A DNA stretch of 64,000 nucleotides from Agelas oroides. Taxonomy: Eukaryota > Porifera > Demospongiae > Agelasida > Agelasidae. Location of the stretch: contig OX422183.1 in the NCBI GenBank assembly GCA_949130485.1, positions 28,026,816-28,090,815 on the forward strand, given 5' to 3'. Of the stretch, positions 11,999 to 21,811 are shown one piece after another. The position numbers and the translations under genes are program-made. Numbering within the stretch: the first letter of the stretch is position 1; each line of letters opens with the position of its first letter. The notes under the pieces are model-generated. The model was not told the origin of the DNA. It was given only the letters and a program-made list of their open reading frames with translations, and searched no databases.

Positions 11999-12020
11999 GG
12001 AGGAAATAAAGGAAGCATGT
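11999..12020 (+). pseudogene. Decayed coiled-coil exon fragment
   Basis: GGAGGAAATAAAGGAAGCATG follows the conserved intron tail GTAATTGTGTGTGC, but the acceptor AG is lost and a TAG follows. Confidence 0.5.
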
Positions 12021-12194
12021 AGCTTTTGTTTATGTCGAACCATTTGACTAGTTCAGTGTTTTGAAGTGGTGGACATTTTGTGCAAGTATTGTTTAATTGT
12101 ACATGTACTATACTTGAGAAGTTCATGATGTGGAACTGCTTAAGCTTTGTTCTGTATTAAATTATGTCCACAAATAATGTAATTATCTATACAG

Positions 12195-12239
12195 GAGGAA
12201 ATGAAGGAAAAACACAAGCAAGAACTTCAGACATTACAG
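12195..12239 (+). CDS. Coiled-coil exon 3 (45 bp)
   Basis: CTATACAG acceptor, GTATGT donor, phase 0-0. Encodes EEMKEKHKQELQTLQ, ending in Gln rather than Glu. Confidence 0.82.
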
Positions 12240-12358
12240 GTATGTAAGTAACATTGTTCTTACCCATTCTGTCTTTTGAAGTACAGATTTACATGTGGAT
12301 GTAAACAACAGTCAGTGCTTTTAAAAATGGTTGTACCATCATGTAATTGTGTATGCCA

Positions 12359-12390
12359 GAGGAAATAAAAGAATAAAGAAGCACAAACCT
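12359..12390 (+). pseudogene. Decayed coiled-coil exon fragment
   Basis: A GAGGAAATAAAAGAATAAAG trace after GTAATTGTGTATGCC; the TAA in frame and the lost donor show it is dead. Confidence 0.5.
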
Positions 12391-12486
12391 TTTATGTATA
12401 TGTCACATCCATGTAACTAGTCCATCGCCCACTTGATACACTTTGTTCTCTGTGAAGTTACATGTGCTATGCTCACTGTATTGTAG

Positions 12487-12540
12487 ATTCTACAAGAGGA
12501 AACGAAGGAAGTGCATGAGAAAGAAGCTCTTTTATTGGAG
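12487..12540 (+). CDS. Coiled-coil exon 4 (54 bp)
   Basis: TATTGTAG acceptor, GTAAAC donor, phase 0-0. Encodes 18 residues, ILQEETKEVHEKEALLLE. The acceptor type (GTATTGTAG then a six-base extension before CAAGAGGAAA) is shared with the exon at 33679, suggesting common descent. Confidence 0.78.
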
Positions 12541-12737
12541 GTAAACAACAAACAGTACCTTTCAATGCGTGTTCCTGTTTAGTTACACACTTCTCAGTGT
12601 GTGTTCCTGTTTAGTTACACACCTTGTGCATGTCACATCACTCTCACAGAAGATGCTGATGCAGTTTGATTGCTATGCATTTAAATTGTCTTAAGTTTTG
12701 TTTTATGCTGTGTTCACTTATGATCTGACTGTGTACA

Positions 12738-12782
12738 GGAGGAAGGCAAGAAACAACATGAGAAAGAGCTTCAGGCATTAGA
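12738..12782 (+). CDS. Coiled-coil exon 5 (45 bp)
   Basis: GTGTACAG acceptor, GTAAGT donor, phase 0-0. Encodes EEGKKQHEKELQALE. The following intron was blown up to 15.6 kb by the composite transposon at 12893. Confidence 0.82.
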
Positions 12783-12896
12783 GGTAAGTAACATTATTCT
12801 TTTCCATTATCCATAGCAGTACAGATGTGCACAAGCTAGTACTGTATTTCCTTGATCTGACACCGAGGCTACTATTTTTTCTTGGCTGTTCATTAA

Positions 12897-14247
12897 CCTT
12901 CGGCGCGTATGCGCAGCGAGGGTTACAGTACTTCGTTTGTCTGTCTGTCTGTGTGTATGTATGTATGTCTGTTACAACTATCTTGGCTCACCTGGCGGCT
13001 AAATCTCTGATGTTTGGACACAGATAGGCTTCAAACCGAACGAGGATGTGCTCAGGGCAGTTAAGGACTGAGAACATTTTTGCCCGCGCACGCCGCTTAT
13101 CAAAACTGTCATGAGATTATTCACAGCTGCAAGTAATTATTCACAGTTGTGGTTATGTTAGCATTGATATGATAGTCATGAGAAAGGAATGCATTCTTTT
13201 TTAGGTTTTCTAGATTGTAGCTTAGTATATATATAGGCCTCCATTAGCCATGGTATGAGCATTCAAACTGGCAAACAGTATAACAGTAAGTCATGAAGAT
13301 GTTGAAAGATTAGTCATTGATTGAATATGTATAAACGTGACAGTTAATCTACAGTAAAGGTCAGAGATTGTCATCCAGGGTTTCAGTTCTACAGCATCAC
13401 TCTGGGGCTATTTCAACACCAGTGAGACTAAATGCAACTTCAACACCTATTCCAAACAGTAACAAGTAATAAATAACAAACTCCAGCTACTGCACAATCT
13501 ACTTGTTTAAAAGTTGATGCTGAAAACCCCAACACCTCTAACAGCTATACAGCTCATGAGTTGCTTTGCATGCGCAATTCACTTCTACTAGACTCCGTCA
13601 GGCTACAGAGACTCTTAGCCGCGAGTATGCGCGACTACTACACTTCCTATACCCGAGATCACAATCAGCAGTCATGCATACCAGCAAACGAGGGTCTGGC
13701 TTACATCTCACTGGCTAGTTGTGCATCCAAGCTAGCTAGATCATCAGCAAGCCGAAGTACCAACTCACTTCTTATACCTTGGCTCCACTGCCCATTCACG
13801 CGCGAATCATGTGACAAGAATGTAACTAGGGATACACATGACCTCGCTCCGCGAACGTCCGCGTTTGCCCTCGTATTTCCCAAGTATAGTTTCTACGTTC
13901 CCAATCCATGTATCCTGGGAACCAGACCAGTCTTACCATGTAAAAAATGGCTGCTGTTGTCAGCTTGAGTTGGTAGAGCAAGGAGTGTGTTTGTCTTATG
14001 GTACAGTCGCTATTTGTCTGCCGTGGGTTGCTCACGGGTGGAACTGTCATACCAGTAAGTTTGGTAGCTGTTGTGCCTACCGTTCTGGAAAAATCCGTGT
14101 TTTTCGGATATCTCACTGCTGCATCTGTTTCCCTTGGGCTACCGACACAGTTCGCTCACAGTTGTTTAGTAACAGCCAGAGCTTTCATGCCTGCCAGTCT
14201 GATAGTGATCCCGTAGACCATTGTTGAGATATCGAAGTTTTTAGGCC
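12897..14247. other. Left arm of the composite transposon, non-coding
   Basis: Holds short GT-rich repeats (12938-12970) and no recognised gene. Open frames around 13561-14227 on both strands match nothing I know. The Ngaro element interrupts it immediately after TTTTTAGGCC. Confidence 0.45.
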
Positions 14248-14517
14248 AAATGTAGTTTAACCAGGAAGGTTAAAGTAGGTTAACGGTCGACAGTCCGGGC
14301 GGCCGCGCGGCGGTGCAGGCGCGATAGCGAGGCGGTGGCGCTGCGGCGCAGCGGTGTGTAGTGTCCGGAAGTGTCACGCGGCGGCGCATAGCAGCGGAAG
14401 TAGAGTGGTCTATTTAGCTGGCGGGTGGAGCTGGCAGTGCAGCAGTGTGCAGCGAGGACAGCGTGTAGAGCAGTTCGGTGGCGTGTAGAGCGGTTCGGTG
14501 GCGTGCACAGTAATTTC
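14248..14517 (+). repeat. Ngaro repeat A1
   Basis: A 270-bp segment beginning AAATGTAGTTTAACCAGG and ending GTGCACAGTAATTTC, repeated almost exactly as A2 (19655-19924). Very GC-rich middle with three GTAGAGCRGTTCGGTGGC-like units. The gag start codon follows five bases later. Confidence 0.93.
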
Positions 14518-14521
14518 AGCA

Positions 14522-16043
14522 ATGGCAGAGGACGAGAGCGCAGGCCAATTCCCTCCATTCACTCCCGAACAATTGCAATGGATTGATCAACTTATCACCG
14601 CGCGAACTGAGACAGACAACTCGAGAGTGGGGAATACGGGTGAAGACACCTCGACTCCTGTTTCTGGCCCCTCGCCTATCTCGTTGGTGACTCCTCCGGC
14701 GGGCAGTCTAACTCCGACCAATACCCTCGTCACTCCGGCGTCACGGGGAGGTAAGCTAGGGACGGGGGGGTTGGTGGGATGGGAAAGTGGGGTAGTGACA
14801 GTTTGAATGTGTTGCCTAGTGTTGTGCATGTGCCAAGCATGGCTCGACGGCAAGCTGCCGTTCAGGACTCCAAGGGGTCATTTGTCATTGCCAATGCAAT
14901 TGCCAGGTTGCCATGCTGGCAACTCTGCCTGCGGTGAGCATGGCCTTGTGCAGAACTATAGTTCTAGCTGGGTCACGGCTCGGTGGCCAGGCTGGCAGCC
15001 CTAGCAGTGTTATGTCACAGCTGCCAAGCTGGCAGATGGACTGCGCGCCCTGGCAGGGCCGTTGCAGCCTCCTTGCATGGTGTGGCGGCCAAGCATGGCA
15101 TGGTAAGCCATATCATTTCTGTCTGTTTGTTGTGCTCATTACAGGTCTACCCTTGACCGTGCCGACTTCCATGGCGGTCAGCTTTGCGCCAGTGTTTTCA
15201 ACCACGCCCGGTGGAATTGACCCGGTGGCAGCGGCGCTGAGTCGGGTGGGGCTCCCCTCATCAGAGTGTGCACAGACGGCTATTGTTCCTTTAGTGAACC
15301 CGGCGGTACCTCCAGTGGCCGACCTCTGTGGGGGGGCTGCGGCGATTCCAGGTTGGGGGTCTGTGCCACCTCGATTGACGAAGAAGATACTGGCACTGGA
15401 GTTCGTAGACATGTGGGAGCTGTTACCAGAATCATGGCGATTGGAACCGGCTGAGGCTGGTTGCTGCCATTCTCGTCGTCCGAGGCGTGGGGTGGTTACG
15501 AATTTCCCATTATGGGTGGAATGCTACGCCGCCCTGGTGGCTACCTTATCGACGCGGTATCCAGCGAAGATGCCACATTTCATGGCCTATTTACGGACAA
15601 TAACAAGGGCAAGTCGGAATTTCGAGGGCACGGCGTGGGCGTCGTATGATATGGCGTTCAGACGCCAGGCGGCAAATCTGCGGTCACTGGATTGGGGTGT
15701 CATTGACTCTGCTCTATATAATGAGGCATTCACAGGTCGGGCTCGGCTGATTCCGAGATGTCGTTTCTGCTTGGCAGACACCCACGACACCAAGGAGTGC
15801 ACCTTTGCGCCGGAGGAGAGACAATCACCAGTCCGGGCATTCTCTTTGCCTCGGGAGCAGAGATCTGTGCAAATCTGCCAATTGTTTAATAAGCCAAGCG
15901 GTAATGCCTGTAGGTACAGGCATTGTCGCTATGCCCATCTGTGCTCCAAGTGTCGGCGGGGCTCTCATCCAGCAGCGGAGTGTACAGGTCGCCACAGGCG
16001 CTCCCCATCCCCGAAGGAGGGTCGGCTAGGAGCAGCTGTCTAG
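14522..16043 (+). CDS. Ngaro gag-like protein, two exons
   Basis: Exon 1 is 14522-14750 (starting MAEDESAGQFPPF) and exon 2 is 15145-16043. The 394-bp gap has a GTAAGC donor and a CATTACAG acceptor, and removal leaves one 375-residue frame ending in TAG. Residues of the second exon give a conserved capsid-like block (ILALEFVDMWELLPESW, then MAYLRTITRASRNFEGTAWA) and a C-terminal cysteine/histidine region (CRFCLADTHDTKEC, then CRYRHCRYAHLCSKC, then H..EC) like a nucleic-acid-binding zinc knuckle. It precedes the RT gene by about 600 bp. Role by family: particle formation. Start choice: first ATG after A1. Confidence 0.8.
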
Positions 16044-16670
16044 ACAGCTTGAGTGGGACTGTTTGCCTGGTGATTATGCATTGTAGTAGTGTTGGTAGGT
16101 GATAGTTGTGTTTTGCATGCAACATTCCAAGATCACTTTTTCATAAATTCATGGACAACATTCAGTAGGGTGTGAAGTTGTAGGGGGGAGTAAGCAGGAT
16201 GGTCAAGCTGATCTTCCATCCCCTCTGTATATGGTGAATTTCAGGTGTCGGGTTCTAAGTATGTGCAGCTGTAGAGAGATAAAGGTTGATGGAGTCTTTA
16301 TACTAGAACAATGTATAGGGAGCATTAGCATTCCTAGTCATTGTTGATATTAATCAAACTGCACAATGACTAATCAGAACATGAGGGCCACTTCAGTTAA
16401 GTAGAGACATGGGGTTAATTAAGAGGAGCATGTATCTGTAAGAGATTTAAGTGGGAGACACAGGACCAATTAGTATCCTAATACAAGGATGGGGCTGTAG
16501 TACAGTGTGTATTTGCATGAATGTCACTAGGTCATGCCATGAATCTCAGTGCAGGTGTTGTGTTCTGGTTGAGCTGTTAGAGTGCATATAGGTCACTTGA
16601 GTCAGGCTTGACAGTGGAGGTGGTCCTGGTTAACTTTTCTTTCCATTACTATATAGGATGGTACCCATAC
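16044..16670. other. Ngaro inter-gene region
   Basis: AT-richer than the flanking coding parts. It ends in a good acceptor (CCATTACTATATAG at 16656) just before the RT frame, so RT may be made from a spliced message rather than from its own ATG. Confidence 0.5.
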
Positions 16671-18416
16671 ATGCCGGACCTCCTGTGTCTTCAGGCAGCA
16701 ACCCCCAGTGCCTCACCCTACCTCCCACCAGAGCTACGGGTGGTGCATTCACCATTACATGACCACTTGGATGCTTGGCGAACTGCTCTGGGGGCACACC
16801 CTGATCTACAGTTTGCTAGCTACATCTTGGCTGGGATCCAGTATGGTTTCCGAATTGGTTTCAGCCGCCGTCAGCAACTGGTGCCAGCCATTCGCAATGC
16901 CCCATCAGCGACAGAACATCCAGAGGTGGTGGAGCAGTACTTGACAGAGGAAATCTCAGCAGGTCGGATTATTGGTCCATTCTCGGAAGACGACATTCCG
17001 GGCATCCAAATCAGCCGCATGGGAGTCATCCCAAAGGGTCACACCCCTGGTCGATGGAGGCTGATCACTGACCTGTCATTTCCACCCGGTTCAAGTGTGA
17101 ATGATGGTATTGACTCAGAACTGTGCTCACTGCAGTACACATCAGTGGAGAAGGTGGCAAGGGTGGCCCAGAGGTTGGGGAGAGGCACGCTGCTGGCTAA
17201 GTTGGATGTGCAGGCTGCATATCGCCTGGTCCCAATTCACCCTGATGATCGCCCACTGCTTGGGGTTAGATGGGGTGATGCTTGCTATTTTGACGGGATG
17301 CTCCCGTTTGGCTTACGTTCAGCACCAAAGATTTTCACATCAGTAGCAGATTCATTAGAGTGGTGCCTGCGGCAGAGTGGGGTGACTCACATTGACCATT
17401 ATCTGGACGACTACATCACCATGGGTGCGCCAGGAACGAGTGAGTGCCAGCACAACCTCTCAATCATGTTGGATAAGTGTGAGGCCCTGGGAGTACCAAT
17501 TGCACCAGAGAAGCTGGTTGGCCCATCTTCATGCTTGACGTTTTTAGGTATTGAAATTGATACTGATGAGGGGGTGATGCGCCTGCCGGCAGAGAAGTTG
17601 GCCCGAATACAAAGTCAAGTTTGCAGCTGGTCTCAGCGTCAGGTTTGCCGCAGGCGGCAGTTGGAGTCTCTCATTGGCCTCCTCCAGCATGCCTGTCGGG
17701 TGGTGCGCCCAGGGCGGTCCTTCCTCCGGCGTATGATTTCACTGCTCAGCCACTCTTATCGCCCATACCACCACATTCGCCTAACGAAGCAGTTCAGGGC
17801 TGATTTGTGCTGGTGGCACACCTTCCTGCCCGCATGGAACGGGGTGTTTGTGCTACCACCCCAGTCTCAACCTTCCGCTTGCTTTGCATCAGACGCTTCC
17901 GGCCAGTGGGGATGTGGAGCATGGTGGGATGCACGATGGTTCCAGTTCAGGTGGCCCCAATCAGCGACGTCGTACCACATCTCTTTCCTGGAGTTGGTAG
18001 CGGTGTTGATGGCTTGTGCAGTGTGGGGACCAATGTGGCGAGGTCGGACAGTCTTGTGTTGGTGTGACAACCAGGCAGCAGTTTGTGCCATAGCAGCGCG
18101 GTCATGTCGGGATGCTAAGATGATGCATTTGCTCCGCTGCTTGTTTTTCCTTGAGGCATTTTGCCAGTTTGAGTTGGTGGCCAGTCATGTTCCAGGGATT
18201 TATAATGGGTTGGCAGATGATTTATCCCGTAATCGGCTCTCCTCTTTTCTCTCGAAGATCCCCCAAGCATCCAAGGAGCCGACAGCAATTCCTCCTCAGC
18301 TACCTCAAGTGCTACTGGATCCAGGCCTCGATTGGACCTCGCCCAGTTGGACCCAGTGGTTCAATTCTATTGTGAGAATGGACTCGCAGCCTCCACCCAC
18401 AGGACATACCGAGTAG
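16671..18416 (+). CDS. Ngaro reverse transcriptase / RNase H
   Basis: An intact frame of about 580 residues. RT motifs in order: GVIPKGHTPGRWRLITDLSF, LLAKLDVQAAYRLVPIH (first catalytic Asp), MLPFGLRSAPKIFTS, HYLDDYITMG (the YLDD box), then CLTFLGIEIDT. RNase H follows: ACFASDASGQWGCGAW, FLELVAVLMA, LCWCDNQAAVCAI and NGLADDLSR, so its acidic residues are present. It makes DNA from the element RNA. The first ATG in frame is used as start, but the frame is open back to 16608 and an acceptor at 16656 may matter. The 3' end overlaps the recombinase frame. Confidence 0.9.
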   Translation: MPDLLCLQAATPSASPYLPPELRVVHSPLHDHLDAWRTALGAHPDLQFASYILAGIQYGFRIGFSRRQQLVPAIRNAPSATEHPEVVEQYLTEEISAGRIIGPFSEDDIPGIQISRMGVIPKGHTPGRWRLITDLSFPPGSSVNDGIDSELCSLQYTSVEKVARVAQRLGRGTLLAKLDVQAAYRLVPIHPDDRPLLGVRWGDACYFDGMLPFGLRSAPKIFTSVADSLEWCLRQSGVTHIDHYLDDYITMGAPGTSECQHNLSIMLDKCEALGVPIAPEKLVGPSSCLTFLGIEIDTDEGVMRLPAEKLARIQSQVCSWSQRQVCRRRQLESLIGLLQHACRVVRPGRSFLRRMISLLSHSYRPYHHIRLTKQFRADLCWWHTFLPAWNGVFVLPPQSQPSACFASDASGQWGCGAWWDARWFQFRWPQSATSYHISFLELVAVLMACAVWGPMWRGRTVLCWCDNQAAVCAIAARSCRDAKMMHLLRCLFFLEAFCQFELVASHVPGIYNGLADDLSRNRLSSFLSKIPQASKEPTAIPPQLPQVLLDPGLDWTSPSWTQWFNSIVRMDSQPPPTGHTE

Positions 18417-19249
18417 CGTTAAACCGGTTTTCCAAGTTTTGTATGGAGTATGGTGTTAATCCATTCCCTGTGTCTGAATCAATACTGTGTTATTTTGTAG
18501 CATCTCTGGCACGACAGGGTTTGGCCCCTGCAACGATTAAGACATACCTGTCTGGGGTTAGACATGCCCAGATCATGAGAGGTTTTGAGGAGCCACGACA
18601 ACATTCGACCCTCCCACGCCTTCACTTGCTACAGGCAGGAGTGAAGAGGGTGCGGTTTCAGCAGGGCATCCCCCAGGCAAGGCAGCGATTGCCCATCCTG
18701 CCATCCCATTTGCGGCAGATCAGAGCTGTATGGAGCTCGTCACCTGACCCTGATGTGCTGATGTTGTGGGCAGTGGTTACTCTTGCGTTCTTTGGATTTT
18801 TTCGATCCGGAGAGATTACAGTTCCCTCAGTTACGGCATTCAACCCTACTCTCCACCTATGCTGGGGTGATGTCTCGGTGGACAGTCGAGAGACACCTAC
18901 CATGATAAAGGTACATTTGAAGGTTTCAAAGTGTGACCAGTTCGGCCGGGGAGTCAATGTGTTCGTTGGTCACACAGAGGATGATCTGTGCCCAGTCGTG
19001 GCTGTCCTGAACTATATAGCCCAGAGAGGTGAACAGTCAGGACCTTTTTTCTGCTTCAGCGATCACACTCCCCTCACTAAGGCACGTTTCATCACAAAAG
19101 TGCGGGAGGCGTTAGCGGCAGCGGGAGTGGATTGTTCCAGTTACTCTGGGCACAGTTTTCGGATTGGAGCAGCTACTACTGCAGCGCAGGCAGGTGTAGC
19201 GGACTCTGTGATACAAGCACTAGGGAGGTGGACTAGCGCAGCATTTTAG
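18332..19249 (+). pseudogene. Ngaro tyrosine recombinase, cut before catalytic Tyr
   Basis: Begins within the end of the RT frame (85 nt overlap, -1 frame). It has an N-terminal SAM-like part (STHRTYRVALNRF, LAPATIKTYLSGVRHAQI) and a catalytic part with FFRSGEI (first Arg), a Lys in VSKCDQFGRG, GHSFRIGAATTAA (His-x-x-Arg) and LGRW. The frame ends in TAG at 19247-19249 inside a T run. The remaining C-terminus with GYIRTP, which holds the expected nucleophile Tyr, continues in another frame to about 19313. A 1-nt loss is the simplest cause, so this copy is probably unable to integrate, unless it is a sequencing error in the homopolymer. Confidence 0.85.
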
Positions 19250-19459
19250 GATACATTCGCACCCCGCGGGAGCAGTTAGCTAGGGTAGCTAGAGTCTTGG
19301 CTAGAACTGATTAGTATAGTACACAGAGACTGCTCTTTGCTGTTTGTAATTGTAGTTGATGGGTGGTAGTAATATGTTGGTGCTTGCAGCTACGTGAGTA
19401 TTTGGGGTTCCTTGGGAGAGGGTACAGCGGCCTGGTTCCCAGACCGCTGTAGAATGGTT

Positions 19460-19654
19460 GGGCGAGAGTGGAGCCCCTGAACGGGACTCCACACCTGAGT
19501 GTATGACCCTCCACCAAGCATCCCCCAACAGATACTAAGAAACTTACAGGTGGTGGAGGGTAGGTAAATAGAAGCGCGGCGGCCCGGACTTCGTCCAACA
19601 CCTCACGGATTGATGCAGGTTGGGAAGTCTGCCTCACGTGGAAGGATATGAGTT
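19460..19654 (+). repeat. Ngaro repeat B1
   Basis: A 195-bp segment from GGGCGAGAGTGGAGCCCCTG to GGAAGGATATGAGTT, repeated as B2 at 20010 with a few substitutions (GCGAAAG, CCAAACC). Directly abuts A2. Confidence 0.92.
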
Positions 19655-19924
19655 AAATGTAGTTTAACCAGGAAGGTTAAAGTAGGTTAACGGTCGACAG
19701 TCCGGGCGGCCGCGCGGCGGTGCAGGCGCGATAGCGAGGCGGTGGCGCTGCGGCGCAGCGGTGTGTAGTGTCCGGAAGTGTCACGCGGCGGCGCATAGCA
19801 GCGGAAGTAGAGTGGTCTATTTAGCTGGCGGGTGGAGCTGGCAGTGCAGCAGTGTGCAGCGAGGACAGCGTGTAGAGCAGTTCGGTGGCGTGTAGAGCGG
19901 TTCGGTGGCGTGCACAGTAATTTC
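19655..19924 (+). repeat. Ngaro repeat A2
   Basis: Copy of A1, same length (270 bp). In this layout B1-A2 would act as the junction template for circularising the element. Confidence 0.92.
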
Positions 19925-20009
19925 TCCCTCCCAGACCCACCCACTTACAGACATCAATCCGCCGGTGTTGTTTATTCCTCTTTCCACCCCACTGGGTGTG
20001 ATCAGGTCC

Positions 20010-20204
20010 GGGCGAAAGTGGAGCCCCTGAACGGGACTCCAAACCTGAGTGTATGACCCTCCACCAAGCATCCCCCAACAGATACTAAGAAACTTACAGG
20101 TGGTGGAGGGTAGGTAAATAGAAGCGCGGCGGCCCGGACTTCGTCCAACACCTCACGGATTGATGCAGGTTGGGAAGTCTGCCTCACGTGGAAGGATATG
20201 AGTT
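20010..20204 (+). repeat. Ngaro repeat B2 and right end
   Basis: Copy of B1; ends GAAGGATATGAGTT. The next bases (AACTTCCGG) belong to the host transposon. The 85 bp between A2 and B2 (19925-20009) is single copy. Confidence 0.9.
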
Positions 20205-20324
20205 AACTTCCGGTTGACGACGACGACGACGACGAAAAATCTCAATAGAGGAATTGCATCTGACGTCACGTTCAATGACGTAATCTTTATCCGCCATTTT
20301 GGAAGGCACGGGTGCGCAGTCAAG

Positions 20325-21811
20325 ATAGTGAACACCTGTTGTGTTGTGGGTTGTGCGAATCGCCACGGAAGAGATAAAGGTTGTTCGTTCTTCAAGATAC
20401 CAAAAGTTATTACTCACCAAGGAAAAAAGGCGAGAGAACTATCCGAAAGAAGACGGATCGCGTGGCTTGCCAAGATAAACAGAAAGGACTGGCTGCCTGG
20501 ACCGGGCTCGCGTGTGTGTTCTGTCCACTTTGTCTCATCTAAACCTGCCTCGCTCTTCGATGAAACAAATCCTGATTGGGTGCCTTCACTCAGGATGGGC
20601 TATGAGGACAATTGTAGTGCTGAGTCAAGCTGCGTTCGCTATCAGCGGTCGGAGGAGAGAAGGAAGAGGAAGCGAGATCTAGATGCAGCCGAAGAAGCGA
20701 AGCGACTACGTGAGGAAGGTGAAAGTGAAGATCTTGTTTCAGGTGTTGCTTGTCAAACTGATGAATCAATGACTGATTTAGAAGCACAAGCAAAAAGTTT
20801 AGAAAAACAAGTACAAGAGTTGCGTGCAGAGCTGGAGATAACATGGAAAGACAACCAAGCAATGAGAAGTGAGGTTACAAATTGGAAATCCCTCAATGCA
20901 CAGCTAACTCGGTCTCCTGATGTTTTGAAGGATAATCCACAGCTGCTGAAGTTCTATACAGGCATACCTGAATGGACAATATTTATGGCCCTGCTGAATT
21001 TGTTATATCCTGCAATTCCTGATACCCCAACATGCAAATTAAGCAAATTTAGCATGGTGCTAATGTTTTTAATGAAAGTCTGGCTTAATCTTTTTGAAGA
21101 AGACCTGACTTTCCGCTTTGGTGTGCATAAGTCAACTGTATCTCGTAACTTCCATAAAGTTTTAGATGTAATGGCTGTCCGAACAGCACATTTGATCAAG
21201 TGGCCAGACAGGGACACACTCCAAGAAACTTTACCTAGCAGTTTTAGGCGATTTTTCAAACAATGTTGCATCATCATTGACTGCACTGAAGTTTTTATTG
21301 AGAGGCCATCTGATCTACTAGCGTGAGCACAGGTTTGGAGCAATTACAAGCATCACTCAACACTTAAATTTCTTATAGGCATTACTCCACAGGGAACAAT
21401 ATATCATATGTATCCCCTTGTGCTGATGGAAGAATGTCGGACAAGGAGATTGTGGAGCATTCCAACCTTATTGATTACCTCTTACCTGGAGACATTGTGA
21501 TTGCTGACCGAGGCTTTACCTGTGATGATTATGCCCGGATGGCCCTTGCTGAGGTTAAAACTCCACCGTTTACGAAAGGCAAGGAGCAACTGGAGAAGGT
21601 TGAGGTGGATTGGAGTCGAGAATTGTCAATTGTTCGCATCCATGTTGAACGAGTGATCGGCATACTCAAGCAGAAGTACACCATACTGCAGGGAGTGCTT
21701 CCAATTAGAGCTGTTTCTGATATGGATGAACAGCATGCTAGTGTAGATAAGTTAGTTAAAGTGTGTTGTGCTCTTGTAAATCTTTGCCCTTCAGTGGTTC
21801 CACAAGACTAG
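20325..21811 (+). pseudogene. THAP-domain DDE transposase, broken
   Basis: The N-terminus has a THAP zinc finger, a C2CH DNA-binding fold: CCVVGCANRHG, then RRRIAWLAKINRKDW, then RVCSVHF. A coiled segment follows (LEAQAKSLEKQVQELRAELE), then a helix-turn-helix FRFGVHKSTVSRNFHKVLD and a DDE_Tnp_4-type catalytic domain with IIIDCTE, VIADRGF and HVERVIG as the three acidic sites. Lesions: the codon where ATG is expected, just before VNTCC, is ATA at 20325; a TGA interrupts at about 21324; and the frame shifts by about 2 nt between 21380 and 21434. Its 3' end overlaps the opposite gene by 21 bp. It is probably the mobilising enzyme of the 13 kb element. Confidence 0.85.

Larger units (their letters stand above)
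14248..20204 (+). mobile_element. Ngaro-type tyrosine-recombinase retrotransposon
   Basis: About 5.96 kb with the split direct repeat order A1 (14248-14517), genes, B1 (19460-19654), A2 (19655-19924), B2 (20010-20204). This repeat layout plus a tyrosine recombinase instead of an integrase is the signature of Ngaro elements (the DIRS order). It encodes a zinc-knuckle gag-like protein, RT/RNase H and recombinase. An 85-bp spacer lies between A2 and B2. No target duplication is seen, as expected for this order. GC content is far higher than the surrounding introns, which marks it as a recent arrival. Confidence 0.88.

Noticed and set aside
14248..20204. LTR retrotransposon (gypsy/copia) reading
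   Set aside because: No integrase, a tyrosine recombinase is present and the repeats are split A-B-A-B rather than simple LTRs.
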